A stretch of 64,000 bases of DNA from Asticcacaulis sp. AND118 (GCF_020535245.1 NZ_CP084910.1:124001-188000); one strand, 5' to 3'. Counted from the stretch's first letter, positions 18,335 through 28,584 are shown. The notes: generated by a model from the sequence alone, not told the origin. Numbers and translations are program-made.

Positions 18335-18799
18335 TTACATCAACTCTTCGATTGCCTCATCGGACAAATCGCCCGGCACCACCGTCACCGGCACCGGGCG
18401 CGTACCGCCCAGCGTCCCCACGCCTTCGCGCACCAGCAGATTGACCAGCGGGCCCGGATTTCCACCGGACGCACCGATGACAATGATCTTGATGTCGCTG
18501 TCGGCATTGAGAACTTCGCGGATGGCGTCCTTCATCTGACCGGTCTTGATGATGATTTCCGCCGGACGGCCCGACTTCACCGCCGCCTGATCCGACAGGG
18601 TCGACAACAGGGTCTCCGCCTCTTCGCGCTGTTCGCGCTCAATTTCGTCGCGCACGCCCGCCCACTGGCTGTAGTCGGTCGGCGGAAGGACGCGCAGCAG
18701 CGTCACCATGCCCTGCGTCACGCGCGCCCGCACCGAGGCATAGCCAAGCGCTGCGCGAAATTCGGCGCTGTCGTCGGCGATCACCAGAAACTTTCTCAT
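18335..18799 (-). CDS. Universal stress protein (UspA-like)
   Basis: A 154-residue single-domain protein starting at the ATG at 18797-18799 (MRKFLVIADDSAEF). The C-terminal IIVIGASGGNPGPLVNLLVREGV resembles the nucleotide-binding GxxG-9x-G(S/T) region of the Usp family, in degenerate form. The ATG overlaps the stop of the glutamate dehydrogenase gene (ATGA), so the two are coupled. The function is otherwise not predictable. Confidence 0.75.
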   Translation of the reverse strand: MRKFLVIADDSAEFRAALGYASVRARVTQGMVTLLRVLPPTDYSQWAGVRDEIEREQREEAETLLSTLSDQAAVKSGRPAEIIIKTGQMKDAIREVLNADSDIKIIVIGASGGNPGPLVNLLVREGVGTLGGTRPVPVTVVPGDLSDEAIEELM

Positions 18800-21700
18800 A
18801 GTTTCTGCACCCACTGACGCAGGGCGGCATTGACAATGCTCAGCTTGGCGAAGCTCCAACCCGCGCCGGAGCCTTCGATTTCACCCAGGACCTGCTGCAA
18901 CGGCGCCACCTGCGCCGACTGCGCCTCGGCCCAGGCATCGAGCCCCTTACCCTCTCTATGCACAGCCGCCACCACCGACTTTTGTTCGGCGTAGATGTCC
19001 TCGATCAGACGGCGGATCGCCATGCGGTCCCACGGATCGGAGGAGTAAAGCTCCCCCGCCCCGGCGCGCAGACGGTCGAAACCGAAACGCTCGCCCGTGG
19101 CCAGATAGAGCTTCGCGGCCTCGACCACATTGCCGCCTTCGGCCATGTCGACCATGTCGATGGCGCTGGTCCACGACAACAGCACGGCGACGCGGCGCGA
19201 CAGGTCTTCGGGCGCGCCGGCATCGATCAGTTTCTGCGCGCGCGCCTCGACACGCGCCGCTTCGTTGGGACTGAGCACGCCCTCCGCCGACATCAGCGTC
19301 GCAATGCCGGCGCTATAGGTGTCGATGATCTCGCTCAGCGTTTCCGGCTGACCGGCGAAACGGCGGGCGATGAAATAGACCTGACGGCGCAGGAAGACGG
19401 CGATGGCGTTATAGAGCGCCGTCTGCGCCGCCGCCGGGATCTGGGTATCGAGCGCCGACACCTCGGCCCACAGGGCATCGGTGCCGAACAGACGCCGCGC
19501 GCCTTCGAACGACAGGGCCAGCGCCCCGGCATCGACCGCCGCCGCCTTTTGCAGACGCGCCGGGAAGCTGGGGCCGAGAATATTGATCATCTCGTTGCAC
19601 AGGACCGTCGCCACGATTTCGCGGTGCAGACGGTGGGCGCGAATATCGTCGATAAAGCCGTGCAGAGGTTTGGGGAAATAATCGACCAGCGCCTCTTCGA
19701 ACACCGGATCGTCGATCGCCGGCGTTTCGATCAGGTCGTCGAACAGAACGATCTTGCTATAGGCCAGTACCACCGCCAGTTCCGGCCGATAGAGCCCACC
19801 ATTCTGGCTCTTGCGCGCCTCCAGTTGGACATTGGTCGGCAAGCCCTCGACCTTGCGGTCCAGCTTGCCGCGCTTTTCGAGGCCCGACATGAAGGCCTGC
19901 ATCGACGGATTGTCGCTCAACGCCGTCGATTCCAGCAGGGTCAGGGCCAGCGTCTGGGCATAATTGTCCTTCAACACCAGATGCCCGACCTCATCGGTCA
20001 TTTCGGCCAGCAGCTTGTCGCGCGCCTCGATGGTCATGCGGCCCGACTGCACCCGACGACCGAGCAGGATCTTGATATTGACCTCGTGGTCCGAGCAATC
20101 GACGCCCGCCGAATTGTCGATGGCGTCGGTGTTGAGCTTCACGCCCTGCGCCGCCAGGGCGATCCGGCCCGCCTGAGTGATGCCGAGATTGGCGCCTTCG
20201 CCGATCACCGCCGCACGAATTTCCGGCGCATCGACGCGGATGGCGTCATTGGCCTTGTCCCCGACCTCAAGGTGCGACTGCGCCGGCGCCTTGATATAGG
20301 TGCCGATACCGCCGAAATAGAGCAGTTCGGCCGGGGCGCGCAGAATGGCCTGCATCAGTTCGAACGGCGTCAGACTGGCCGCTTCGATATCGAGCGCCGC
20401 ACGGATTTCCGGCGTCAGCTCGATCGATTTCAGCCCACGCGAGAAGATGCCGCCGCCCGCCGAAATCTTCGTCTTGTCATAGTCCTGCCAGCTTGAGCGC
20501 GGCAGGGCGAACAGACGCTCACGCTCGGCAAACGAAAGGGCCGGATCGGGGTTCGGATCGATGAAGATGTCGCGATGGTCGAAGGCGGCGATCAGCCTGG
20601 TCTGTTTGGACAGCAACATGCCGTTGCCGAAGACGTCGCCCGACATGTCGCCGACGCCGACCGTGGTGAAGGTCTCGCTCTGGATGTCCTTGCCGCGTTC
20701 GCGGAAGTGGCGCTTGACCGCTTCCCACGCGCCGCGCGCCGTGATGCCCATGGCCTTGTGGTCGTAACCGACGCTGCCACCCGAGGCGAAGGCGTCGTCG
20801 AGCCAGAAGCCGTAGTCGCGCGCCACGCCGTTGGCGATGTCGGAGAAGGTCGCCGTGCCCTTGTCCGCAGCCACGACCAGATAGGGGTCCGGCGCGTCCC
20901 AGCACACCACGTCCTTCGGCGCGATGATGCCGCCTTCGGCATCGAGATTATCGGTGATGTCGAGCAGACCCGACAGATACATTTTATAGGCCCGCACGGC
21001 TTCGGCGCGGATGGCGTCCGGTGCGCCGCCCGCCGGGAGTTGCTTGGGATAGAAGCCGCCCTTCGAGCCGACCGGCACGATGACCGCGTTCTTCACCTGC
21101 TGCGCCTTGACCAGACCCAAGACCTCGGTGCGGAAATCCTCCTTGCGGTCGGACCAGCGCAGGCCACCGCGCGCCACCGGCCCGAAGCGCAGATGCACCC
21201 CTTCGACCACCGGCGACCAGACGAAGATTTCGCGGTACGGCTTGGGATCGGGCAGGTCGGCCAGTTCGCGCGAGGCGATCTTGAACGAGATATAACCCTT
21301 GTTCTGATAATAGTTGGTGCGCTGGATAGCCCCTATCAGCGCGGCGATCCGGCGCAGCACGCGGTCGTGTTCCAGCGACGACACACCCTGCAACAACATA
21401 TTGATACGGCCCAGCGCGGCCTCGACTTCGGTTCTGCGCGCCTCTACCGGCGTATCGTTCACGGCAAATTTCAGATCGAACAGATAGACCAGCGCCGCCG
21501 CCACGTCGGGGTAGGCGCGCAGGGCCTGCTGTTGCACGATAGCGCTGGGGTCGAGTCCCGACTGAGCGCGGTATTTGCACAGGGCGCGCAACAGGGCAGC
21601 CTCGCGCCAGTTCAGACCCAGCAGGGTCAGGGCGTTGAAACCGTCAACCTCGGTTTCGCCCCGCCACAAGGCCATCAGCGCCCCTTCAAAGTCCTCGCGG

Positions 21701-23595
21701 AAATCGGCAAAGGCGGTCGGGTGTCCGGCGGGCAGTTGCACCACGAACTCGTGCACGAAATGGCGCGGGACGGCGGAGGACTCGATGCGGTGACCGAACT
21801 CTTCCAGCGTTTTAAGGCCCATGCGATCCAGTACCGGCAGGATGTCCGACAGCGGGATGGCGTTTTCAGCGCGATCATAGAGTTTGAGCGAAAAACGATC
21901 GGTGACGCCTTCGGGCTGCCAGGCGCGCACGGTCAGCGGATGCGCCTCGTCCAGCGCGGCCAGCACGCCGATATCGGTGATGGCCTCGTTGAAACCGTAG
22001 CGGTCCTGATAACCGGCGGGCATGGCGCGCGCCCATTTGAGATAGTCGGCGTCAGGCATGCCGGCGTCCAGCGCTTCGTCCTCGACGCGCTGCGCCCAGT
22101 CGAGCGTCAGGTCGGTGATGCGGTCTTCGACCTCGGCCAGATTGGGCTCAAAGTGGTCGCCCGGCGTCACGCCGATAATATAGTGGATGCTCGACAGTGA
22201 GCCGCCGGTGACGAAGGGATAGAGCGCGCTGACCCGTCCGCCGAAACCTTCGGCCAGCAGCCCGCCGGCGCGCTCCTGCACCGACACATTATAGGTGTCG
22301 CGCGGCAGGTAGAGCAGGATGGAGATGAAGCGATCGAACGGGTCGCGGCGGCTGAACAGGCGCACGCGCGGCCGGTCGGAAATGTGCAGCACGCCGCGCG
22401 CGATACGCAGCAGGTCGTTTTCATGAATCTGGAACAGTTCGTCGCGCGGATAGGTCTCCAGAATGTTCTTCAGTCGCTTTTCGGCATAGCCACCGTTGTT
22501 GAAGCCCAGCCGGCGCGATTCGCTCAGCACGTGCTCGCACTTCTTGCGGATCAGCGGCACTTCAAAGGCCGGGCGATCATAGGCGTCGGAAGTGAACAGG
22601 CCGACGAAGCGCGTCTCGCCCGACGGCTTGCCATCGGCACCGTAATGCTTGACCGAGATATAGTCCATATAGACGCGGCGATGGACGCGCGATTTCAGAT
22701 TACCCTTGGCCACCGTCACCGGCTCGGAGCTTTCGAGATGGCTCAGCAGTTCGCGGCTCAGGATGGCGGGCTCGGACCCACGGCGCAGGATAGCGCGTTT
22801 GTCGCGCAATATGCCGTATTCCTCCTGAAACAGGTTCAGCGGCTCTTCGGCGACATAGTCGCCTTCGGCGCTGCGCGGATAGACATAGGTCCGCGCCCCC
22901 AGAAAGACGAAGTGGTTTTCCGACACCCAGCGCAGGAAGGCCAGTTCCTCCTGCAACAGAACCTGATCGACCTTCAGCACCGGATGCAGCGACAGGGCTT
23001 CGACCGCCGTCATTTCTTCGGCCAGCAGGGCCTGCATGCGTGGGAAGTCGTGGACGGCGGCGCGCAGGTCGGTCAGGGTCGCTTCGATACCGGACAGGAT
23101 GGCGGCGTGCTTCTCGGCAGGCTGACGCGTCACAAAGACCAGCACCAGCGATTCCGTCACCGCCTTGCCTTCGCCTCGGCGACCTTCGGCGTCGCGCTTC
23201 AGGGCGACGATCGGGTGGAACATGGAGCGGACGATCAGGCCCTGATCGATCAGCTCGCCTATCACGCTTTCGACGATGAAGGGCGCGTCCGGCTGCACAA
23301 TCTCGATGACGTCGTAAAGGCCGCGCACCGGCGTGATGAGCTTCAGCGCCCCGGCCCCGCTGCGCGTCGCCGCGCGATCCCAGGCGGTGGCAAACAGACC
23401 ACCCATCTCTTCAGGCGTCAGTTCGGGCAGTTCTTCCGGATCGTAGTCCTCAAGACACTGGGTCAGGAAGCTTTGCGCCGCCTCGTCGGCCGGGCCGCCC
23501 AGAGCGGCGGCGAAAGCGGTTTCGATGCCGGCGCGGGCGCTTTCAAGCACGGCGTCGAGTTCGGTCGAGAGGCTGAGGTCGTCCATGGGTTCCAT
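18796..23595 (-). CDS. gdhB: NAD-specific glutamate dehydrogenase, large 180-kDa type
   Basis: A 1,599-residue enzyme of the bacterial L-GDH class that oxidatively deaminates glutamate to 2-oxoglutarate for catabolism. The long N-terminal region (to about 720) is regulatory, with ACT-like parts. The catalytic core shows HLRFGPVARGGLRWSDR, KNAVIVPVGSKGGFYPK and GVGDMSGDVFGNGMLLS. Length fits the class. A second ATG three codons downstream (23586) is an equally good start. A promoter-like sequence lies at 23648-23677, and a possible separate RNA gene lies beyond. The universal stress gene is coupled at the 3' end. Confidence 0.95.
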   Translation of the reverse strand: MEPMDDLSLSTELDAVLESARAGIETAFAAALGGPADEAAQSFLTQCLEDYDPEELPELTPEEMGGLFATAWDRAATRSGAGALKLITPVRGLYDVIEIVQPDAPFIVESVIGELIDQGLIVRSMFHPIVALKRDAEGRRGEGKAVTESLVLVFVTRQPAEKHAAILSGIEATLTDLRAAVHDFPRMQALLAEEMTAVEALSLHPVLKVDQVLLQEELAFLRWVSENHFVFLGARTYVYPRSAEGDYVAEEPLNLFQEEYGILRDKRAILRRGSEPAILSRELLSHLESSEPVTVAKGNLKSRVHRRVYMDYISVKHYGADGKPSGETRFVGLFTSDAYDRPAFEVPLIRKKCEHVLSESRRLGFNNGGYAEKRLKNILETYPRDELFQIHENDLLRIARGVLHISDRPRVRLFSRRDPFDRFISILLYLPRDTYNVSVQERAGGLLAEGFGGRVSALYPFVTGGSLSSIHYIIGVTPGDHFEPNLAEVEDRITDLTLDWAQRVEDEALDAGMPDADYLKWARAMPAGYQDRYGFNEAITDIGVLAALDEAHPLTVRAWQPEGVTDRFSLKLYDRAENAIPLSDILPVLDRMGLKTLEEFGHRIESSAVPRHFVHEFVVQLPAGHPTAFADFREDFEGALMALWRGETEVDGFNALTLLGLNWREAALLRALCKYRAQSGLDPSAIVQQQALRAYPDVAAALVYLFDLKFAVNDTPVEARRTEVEAALGRINMLLQGVSSLEHDRVLRRIAALIGAIQRTNYYQNKGYISFKIASRELADLPDPKPYREIFVWSPVVEGVHLRFGPVARGGLRWSDRKEDFRTEVLGLVKAQQVKNAVIVPVGSKGGFYPKQLPAGGAPDAIRAEAVRAYKMYLSGLLDITDNLDAEGGIIAPKDVVCWDAPDPYLVVAADKGTATFSDIANGVARDYGFWLDDAFASGGSVGYDHKAMGITARGAWEAVKRHFRERGKDIQSETFTTVGVGDMSGDVFGNGMLLSKQTRLIAAFDHRDIFIDPNPDPALSFAERERLFALPRSSWQDYDKTKISAGGGIFSRGLKSIELTPEIRAALDIEAASLTPFELMQAILRAPAELLYFGGIGTYIKAPAQSHLEVGDKANDAIRVDAPEIRAAVIGEGANLGITQAGRIALAAQGVKLNTDAIDNSAGVDCSDHEVNIKILLGRRVQSGRMTIEARDKLLAEMTDEVGHLVLKDNYAQTLALTLLESTALSDNPSMQAFMSGLEKRGKLDRKVEGLPTNVQLEARKSQNGGLYRPELAVVLAYSKIVLFDDLIETPAIDDPVFEEALVDYFPKPLHGFIDDIRAHRLHREIVATVLCNEMINILGPSFPARLQKAAAVDAGALALSFEGARRLFGTDALWAEVSALDTQIPAAAQTALYNAIAVFLRRQVYFIARRFAGQPETLSEIIDTYSAGIATLMSAEGVLSPNEAARVEARAQKLIDAGAPEDLSRRVAVLLSWTSAIDMVDMAEGGNVVEAAKLYLATGERFGFDRLRAGAGELYSSDPWDRMAIRRLIEDIYAEQKSVVAAVHREGKGLDAWAEAQSAQVAPLQQVLGEIEGSGAGWSFAKLSIVNAALRQWVQKL

Positions 23596-23647
23596 CCACT
23601 GTGCCCTGATGGCGTCACGCTAAGGGTCACACCTATATAATCGATGA

Positions 23648-23677
23648 ATTATCCGCTGAAACGGCAGACGAAGACAA
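23648..23677 (-). promoter_or_regulatory. Sigma-70-like promoter candidate for gdhB
   Basis: On the minus strand TTGTCT and GATAAT are separated by 18 bases, about 50-80 bases before the gdhB ATG. This is a reasonable match to -35/-10 elements but is based on sequence alone. Confidence 0.35.
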
Positions 23678-23747
23678 CGTCTTGGGGAAAATAAAGTTTC
23701 TGAGGAAACGGAATAAGGTCATGCCCTTAGTGGCCCTTCCAAATGAT

Positions 23748-23965
23748 AAGCCGCCCACCCGGTCTGGCGGGTGGACGGCTTCTTCGGGACACCCTTTATG
23801 GGGGGAAGGGCACCCCGGCAATGGCCGCGCGGCTTATGGGGGGAACCGGCGCGGAACCATGACTCATCTCTGAGCTGAGTACATACTAGCACGCACAGGC
23901 TCTCACCCCAATCAGGCCTGATCGCGCCGGAATCACTTCTGTGTGAGAGAACCGTGTTCTTTGAG
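23748..23965 (-). ncRNA. Candidate structured small RNA with two identical C-rich loops
   Basis: The region between gdhB and the HerA-like gene has dense secondary structure and no supported protein. Read on the minus strand: a long stem (CTCTCAC 23943-23949 with GTGAGAG 23900-23906, extended by further pairs); an ACTCA/TGAGT hairpin; a hairpin at 23831-23847 with loop CCCCCCATA; a hairpin at 23792-23810 with the same 9-base loop on a different stem; and a 12-bp terminator-like hairpin (23750-23779) followed by TTATCATTT. In two stems the pairing is G-U on the minus strand but C-A on the plus strand, favouring minus transcription. It matches no family I can name. Ends are approximate; no clear promoter was found. 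Confidence 0.4.
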
Positions 23966-24049
23966 TGTTGTTGCAGCGCATTAGGAAATACCCTTTGCCA
24001 AAGCCGCCGCGGAAGTTTTATGCAAAAGGTTCCGACACAGGGTAACGAC

Positions 24050-25534
24050 ATGACACAGGGTATAGATATCGGCTTTTCCGCCGAAGGCCGCCAGACGCTT
24101 CTGCTTAATCGCGCCAACCGCCACGGCATCGTCGCCGGGGCCACCGGCACGGGCAAGACGGTGACGCTGCAGGTGCTGACCCAGGCCTTTTCCGATGCGG
24201 GCGTACCGGTCTTTGCCGCCGATGTGAAGGGCGACCTGTCGGGCATCGCCCTGCCCGGCAATCCGAACGAGAAGCTTCTGGCCCGCGCGCAGGAAATGGG
24301 CATCGAGCTTCAGCCCGCCGCCGCCCCGGTCGTCTTCTGGGATCTGTTCGGTCAGAAGGGTCACCCGATCCGCACCACCATATCGGACATGGGGCCGCTG
24401 CTGCTGGCGCGCCTGTTTCAGCTCAATGAGGTGCAGGAAGGCGTGCTCAACATCGTCTTCCACGTCGCCGACAAGGAAGGGCTGCTGCTGCTCGACCTGA
24501 AAGACCTGCGCGCCATGCTCAGCCACGTGGCCGAACACGCCAAGGAAATCAGCGCCCAATACGGTCAGGTCTCATCCGCCTCGATCGGCGCCATCCAGCG
24601 TCAGGTGCTGGCGCTCGAAAGCCAGGGCGGCGAGCAGTTCTTCGGTGAACCGGCCCTGCGTCTCGAAGACCTGATGCGCACCGATATTTCGGGCAAGGGC
24701 TATGTCAATGTGCTGGCCGCCGACAAGCTGATCGGCAGCCCCCGCCTCTATTCGACCTTCCTGTTGTGGCTGCTGTCGGAACTGTTCGAGGTCATGCCGG
24801 AGGTCGGCGACCCGGAAAAGCCGCGCATGGTCTTCTTCTTCGATGAAGCCCACCTGCTGTTCGATGAAGCGCCTAAACCTCTATTGGAAAAGATCGAGCA
24901 GGTGGTGCGCCTGATCCGTTCCAAGGGCGTCGGTATCTATTTCGTCACGCAAAACCCCGCCGATGTGCCGGATTCGGTGCTGGCACAACTCGGCAACCGC
25001 ATCCAGCACGCCCTGCGCGCCTATACCCCCGCCGAACAGAAGGGCCTGAAAGCCGCGGCGCAGTCCTTCCGACCCAATCCGGCCTTCGACACTATCGAGG
25101 CCATTCAGGGTCTGGGCGTCGGTGAAGCCCTGATCTCGGTGCTCGATGAAAAGGCCTCGCCTACCGTCACGGCCAAATCGAAAATCCGCCCGCCCGCCTC
25201 GCGCCTTGGGCCGGCAACCGAAGCCGAACGCGCGCAGATCATGGCCAAGTCGCCGGTATCGGGCATGTACGACACGTTGCGCGACCGCGAATCCGCCTTC
25301 GAATTGCTGGCCGCCCGCGCGAAAGAGGCCGAAGCCGAGGTCGTCGAGGTCGAAGAAACCCGAACTGTAAAGGTCGAAAAACCCGCTGTTCACAAACCCT
25401 CCTCTACCGAAAAGGCTGTGACTTCGGTGGCTGTTTCGGTCATCCGCACCATCGGCGTGACGCTGGGCCGCGAACTGGTGCGCGGTCTGCTGGGCTCGAT
25501 GAAGAAGCCGACCAGGACGACCCGACGGAGGTAA
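24050..25534 (+). CDS. HerA-like ATPase/helicase, DUF853 (YjgR) family
   Basis: About 494 residues from the ATG at 24050 ([15 protein letters not shown]), preceded by AGGG. An earlier in-frame ATG at 24020 is possible but less conserved in appearance. Walker A is GATGTGKT (30-37) and Walker B is [11 protein letters not shown] (about 260-270). DVKGDLSG and [30 protein letters not shown] are DUF853 hallmarks. It is a hexameric-type RecA-fold ATPase; the cellular role is unknown. The C-terminal 90 residues are charged and low in complexity. It is transcribed away from the candidate RNA region. Confidence 0.88.
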   Translation: MTQGIDIGFSAEGRQTLLLNRANRHGIVAGATGTGKTVTLQVLTQAFSDAGVPVFAADVKGDLSGIALPGNPNEKLLARAQEMGIELQPAAAPVVFWDLFGQKGHPIRTTISDMGPLLLARLFQLNEVQEGVLNIVFHVADKEGLLLLDLKDLRAMLSHVAEHAKEISAQYGQVSSASIGAIQRQVLALESQGGEQFFGEPALRLEDLMRTDISGKGYVNVLAADKLIGSPRLYSTFLLWLLSELFEVMPEVGDPEKPRMVFFFDEAHLLFDEAPKPLLEKIEQVVRLIRSKGVGIYFVTQNPADVPDSVLAQLGNRIQHALRAYTPAEQKGLKAAAQSFRPNPAFDTIEAIQGLGVGEALISVLDEKASPTVTAKSKIRPPASRLGPATEAERAQIMAKSPVSGMYDTLRDRESAFELLAARAKEAEAEVVEVEETRTVKVEKPAVHKPSSTEKAVTSVAVSVIRTIGVTLGRELVRGLLGSMKKPTRTTRRR

Positions 25535-25609
25535 ATTACCCTCTGACCAAGGGATGAAGGACATCATGGTTAACGCTTTTTTACCCGTTCCGGCGGCAAG
25601 AGTGGAAAC

Positions 25610-26020
25610 ATGGTTGCCCCTCTTCTCGCCCTCATTGCCTGGTCGCTGATTGTCCTCGTCTGGCTCTATGCCCGGCGCATACCGGCCATGCTCAATATGG
25701 GGCAGGATTTTCAGCTCTTCGCCGATAAGCGCAACATGTTCCGCCTGCCCGCCGATGTGCGCGCTGTGGCCGACAACTACACGCATCTGACCGAGCAACC
25801 GACGCTGTTCTATGCGCTGTGTCTGGGGATACAGGTGTCCGGTCTGGCCGATCAGTTGTTCGTGGTGCTGGCGTGGATCTACGTGTTGCTGCGCGTCGTC
25901 CATAGTCTGGTGCAGGGCATCGGCAACCACGTCATCCTGCGCTTCTGCGTTTTCGCCGCCGGGACGGGAATACTGGCCTATATGACGTTGCGGGCCATTC
26001 GGTTGGTGCTGGATTTCTAA
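25610..26020 (+). CDS. MAPEG-family membrane protein
   Basis: A 136-residue protein with about four transmembrane helices. The segments ADNYTHLTEQPTLFYALC and WIYVLLRVVHSLVQ match the MAPEG family (eicosanoid/glutathione-metabolism-like membrane proteins). The bacterial function is not established. It is convergent with mltA, with a hairpin between. Confidence 0.8.
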   Translation: MVAPLLALIAWSLIVLVWLYARRIPAMLNMGQDFQLFADKRNMFRLPADVRAVADNYTHLTEQPTLFYALCLGIQVSGLADQLFVVLAWIYVLLRVVHSLVQGIGNHVILRFCVFAAGTGILAYMTLRAIRLVLDF

Positions 26021-26028
26021 CCCAAATC

Positions 26029-26057
26029 ATTCCTCCCCAGCATAGCCAGGGAGGAAT
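26029..26057. terminator. Hairpin between convergent MAPEG and mltA genes
   Basis: A perfect 9-base inverted repeat ATTCCTCCC / GGGAGGAAT with an 11-base loop, sitting between two convergent stops. It probably serves both as terminator or mRNA 3' stabiliser. It resembles single arms of the CTCC/GGAGG repeats elsewhere in the window. Confidence 0.5.
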
Positions 26058-26063
26058 AGGCTT

Positions 26064-27272
26064 TTACTCCGCCGGCACGATCCGCCACAGGCGCAGCTTG
26101 TGCTTGACCCGCCCGGCTTCACGGCCTGCGCGGTCGCCATGCCCCATGTAGAGGTCGGCGCGGATTTGCCCGCGGATAGCCCCGCCGGTATCGAGCGCGG
26201 CCACCATGCGGTGATAGGTCGGAAACGCGCCGCTCAGAGTTCCGGCATCGGCATCGACCCAGTACAGATCGCCATAGCTATGGAAGGATGGATCGACGGC
26301 GATGGCCGCGCCCGCTGGCAAGGGGACAGCCGCCGCCCCCAAAGGCTCCATCTTCGTCATATCAATAGAAAAGAAGGCATAGCGCGGGTTCTGGTTCATC
26401 ACCTCCTGCGCCACCGGCCCGCGATTGTCGGCCAGCCACCGACGGATATTCTCGCCGGAGGTCTGTTCCTTTTTCAGCAGGCCGCGCTCGGTCAGGGTCT
26501 TGGCGATACCGACGAATGGTAAGCCATTATCGGCGGCGTAGGCGGCCATAAACCGCGTGCCGTCATCCAGCGTCAGATAGCCCGACCCTTGAATCTGCAT
26601 GAAGAAATAGTCTTCCGGCCGCATATAGTAGGCCGGACCGGTCACCGGCTGGGCCTCAATTTCGGCGCGGGTATAGTAGGGCACGTACAACTCGCCCACC
26701 CGGCGCGCCGCAAAGCGCTTGCCCGCAGGTTGCGGCGGTGTCAGCAAGGCCCCATCCACCAGCACCAGATCGGCGGGTTTTGTGCGCACAGGCTGGGAAA
26801 ACTCCGCCGACGGCGTCGTGGTTGCCGCGTATTCCGGCACGAAATAGGCCGTCAGCAACCCCTCGCCTTCGATCCGCTGCACACGAAAACGCGTCTCCAG
26901 CCAGCCCTTGATTTCATCCGGCTGTTCGAAGGCCTTAGCCTTCAACTCGCCGCAGACCTTTGCGTACTGCCGGCCCTGACGATAGGCGCAGGCCCCTCGC
27001 ACGGCTTCGAGCGCGATAAAGGGGTCGGTTTCATCCCAGCCGGGCAAGACAGACAGACTCTGCGACGGCCGCGTCGGCAGGGGCTCGGTCGGTAGCGGCG
27101 CGGGAACGGGTTGCGGTTGGGTGCCTGTGGGGGGCACGGGCGTCGGACCCACCGGCGGTTTCGGCGTCTCGACGCAGGCGACAAGCGTCAGCGCCGCAGC
27201 CGAGACGCAGCCATAAGCGAAAGCGCGCCGCCAGACGGCGGCCTGTGCCCCTGCCCTCCCCGTCAGGCTCAT
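26064..27272 (-). CDS. mltA: Membrane-bound lytic murein transglycosylase A
   Basis: A 402-residue outer-membrane lipoprotein starting at the ATG at 27270-27272, overlapping the upstream stop by ATGA. The signal peptide ends in the lipobox LTLVAC, so Cys33 would be lipidated. A proline-rich linker follows (about 36-65), then the MltA domain and the C-terminal 3D domain with conserved aspartates (YWVDADAGTL, ALDTGGAIRGQIRADLY, GHGDRAG). It cleaves peptidoglycan to 1,6-anhydro-muropeptides. Confidence 0.93.
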   Translation of the reverse strand: MSLTGRAGAQAAVWRRAFAYGCVSAAALTLVACVETPKPPVGPTPVPPTGTQPQPVPAPLPTEPLPTRPSQSLSVLPGWDETDPFIALEAVRGACAYRQGRQYAKVCGELKAKAFEQPDEIKGWLETRFRVQRIEGEGLLTAYFVPEYAATTTPSAEFSQPVRTKPADLVLVDGALLTPPQPAGKRFAARRVGELYVPYYTRAEIEAQPVTGPAYYMRPEDYFFMQIQGSGYLTLDDGTRFMAAYAADNGLPFVGIAKTLTERGLLKKEQTSGENIRRWLADNRGPVAQEVMNQNPRYAFFSIDMTKMEPLGAAAVPLPAGAAIAVDPSFHSYGDLYWVDADAGTLSGAFPTYHRMVAALDTGGAIRGQIRADLYMGHGDRAGREAGRVKHKLRLWRIVPAE

Positions 27273-27892
27273 GCCTTGGCGGCCTCGACGCGGGACAGAA
27301 TCCACGGATTGTTCGGCGATTTCAGATTCTTCTGGAAGGTCCAGAATTCCGCCGTACGACGGTGAGCCTTTTTCACCTCGCCGCCTTCCGGGTCGGGCAT
27401 TTCGTACAGCAGTTCCGACAGGAAGCGCACGCGCACCGACGCCTTGTCGTCCTTGAGGTCGATCTGGTCGAGGTCGGTCTTGGGCGCCTCGACAAAGGTG
27501 ACCGCCATCGACTTCTGTTCACCGCGTGCTTCGATCGACTTGGCGAAGACGCCATAGACGCTATCGGACAAACGGTCTTTCAGCCCTTCGATCTCCCCAC
27601 GATTGAAGGCCAGCACGATCTGCTCATAGGCTTCGCGCGCCTTTTCGACGAAATTGATCTCGTTGAAGTGGCTGTCGCGCGCCTTCAACGCATCGAGATT
27701 GGGCAGCTTGAAGCGTTCCGGCGGCTTCGGCTCCTGACTGGGGCGGTTAAACGGGCCTTCGTTATTATCATCCGTCTTGGGCACGGCCGGCTTGTCCTCG
27801 GCCTTGAACCCGACACGGCGACCCAGCACGTTGTAGAGCTGAAACAGCACGACCACGGCGATCAAGGCCAGAATCAGCAGGTCCCAGGGCAT
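27269..27892 (-). CDS. Tim44-like domain protein
   Basis: A 207-residue protein starting at the ATG at 27890-27892 (MPWDLLILALIAVVVLFQLYNVLGRRVG). One N-terminal transmembrane helix, a linker, then a Tim44-like domain (about 75-205). Alphaproteobacterial Tim44 homologues are relatives of the mitochondrial import motor subunit. Divergence from secB and coupling to mltA form a conserved alphaproteobacterial neighbourhood and suggest an envelope-biogenesis role (inference). Confidence 0.85.
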   Translation of the reverse strand: MPWDLLILALIAVVVLFQLYNVLGRRVGFKAEDKPAVPKTDDNNEGPFNRPSQEPKPPERFKLPNLDALKARDSHFNEINFVEKAREAYEQIVLAFNRGEIEGLKDRLSDSVYGVFAKSIEARGEQKSMAVTFVEAPKTDLDQIDLKDDKASVRVRFLSELLYEMPDPEGGEVKKAHRRTAEFWTFQKNLKSPNNPWILSRVEAAKA

Positions 27893-28060
27893 CAAACGTC
27901 TCCGAACAGGGGTACAACAAAGTGTAATCTTCCCTATATAGGCAAAGTTCAGGTAAACGGAACCATTCGTTTGATTGCCAATCGATTTTGTGCGTGCTAG
28001 GGCCGTTCCCAACCTGTTTTCCAAGCGGATATTTATACATCTCCCGGAGTTTTTGAGTTT

Positions 28061-28567
28061 ATGGCTGACGATTCGATTCCCGCCGAGAACGGCGCCAACC
28101 CGGCCACCGAAGCGCAAGGCGGCCCCCTGCCCGCCAATATGCAGGTCATGGCCCAGTTCATCCGCGACTTCTCGTTCGAAAATCCGCGCGCGCCGAACTC
28201 GCTGCGCATGGATCAGCGCCCGGAAATCGACATGGGCGTGGAAATGAACGCCAAGGGCCGCCCCGACGGCTTGTTTGAAGTCGATCTGAAGCTGTCGGTC
28301 AAGGCGTCGAACCCCGAAGGCCCGATGTTCGCGATCGAACTGGTTTACGGCGGTCTGTTCCAACTGGCCGGCGTGCCGCAAGCGGCTATCGAGCCGACCC
28401 TGCTGGTCGAATGCCCGCGCTACCTCTTCCCGTTCGCCCGCCGCATCATCGCCGATGCGACCTCGGACGGCGGCTTCTTCCCGCCCTTCTTCGTAGAGCC
28501 GATCGATTTCGCCGCGCTCTACATGCAGCAGAAGGGACAGATCGGCGAAACCGCCGGTCAGGCGTAA
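28061..28567 (+). CDS. secB: Protein-export chaperone SecB
   Basis: A 168-residue tetrameric cytosolic chaperone that keeps preproteins unfolded and passes them to Sec[51 protein letters not shown] and [18 protein letters not shown] are diagnostic. It is divergent from the Tim44-like gene and followed by a strong bidirectional terminator. Confidence 0.96.
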   Translation: MADDSIPAENGANPATEAQGGPLPANMQVMAQFIRDFSFENPRAPNSLRMDQRPEIDMGVEMNAKGRPDGLFEVDLKLSVKASNPEGPMFAIELVYGGLFQLAGVPQAAIEPTLLVECPRYLFPFARRIIADATSDGGFFPPFFVEPIDFAALYMQQKGQIGETAGQA

Positions 28568-28584
28568 GCCTTACGACTTTTAAG

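Noticed and set aside
18958-20496. Long plus-strand frames within 18.9-23.6 kb
   Set aside because: All are antisense to the giant glutamate dehydrogenase gene and lack recognisable domains.
23748-23965. 6S, tmRNA, SRP or RNase P RNA
   Set aside because: None of the diagnostic conserved segments (such as GGAAG in SRP RNA, the tmRNA tag or RNase P GAGGAAAGUCC) is present on either strand.
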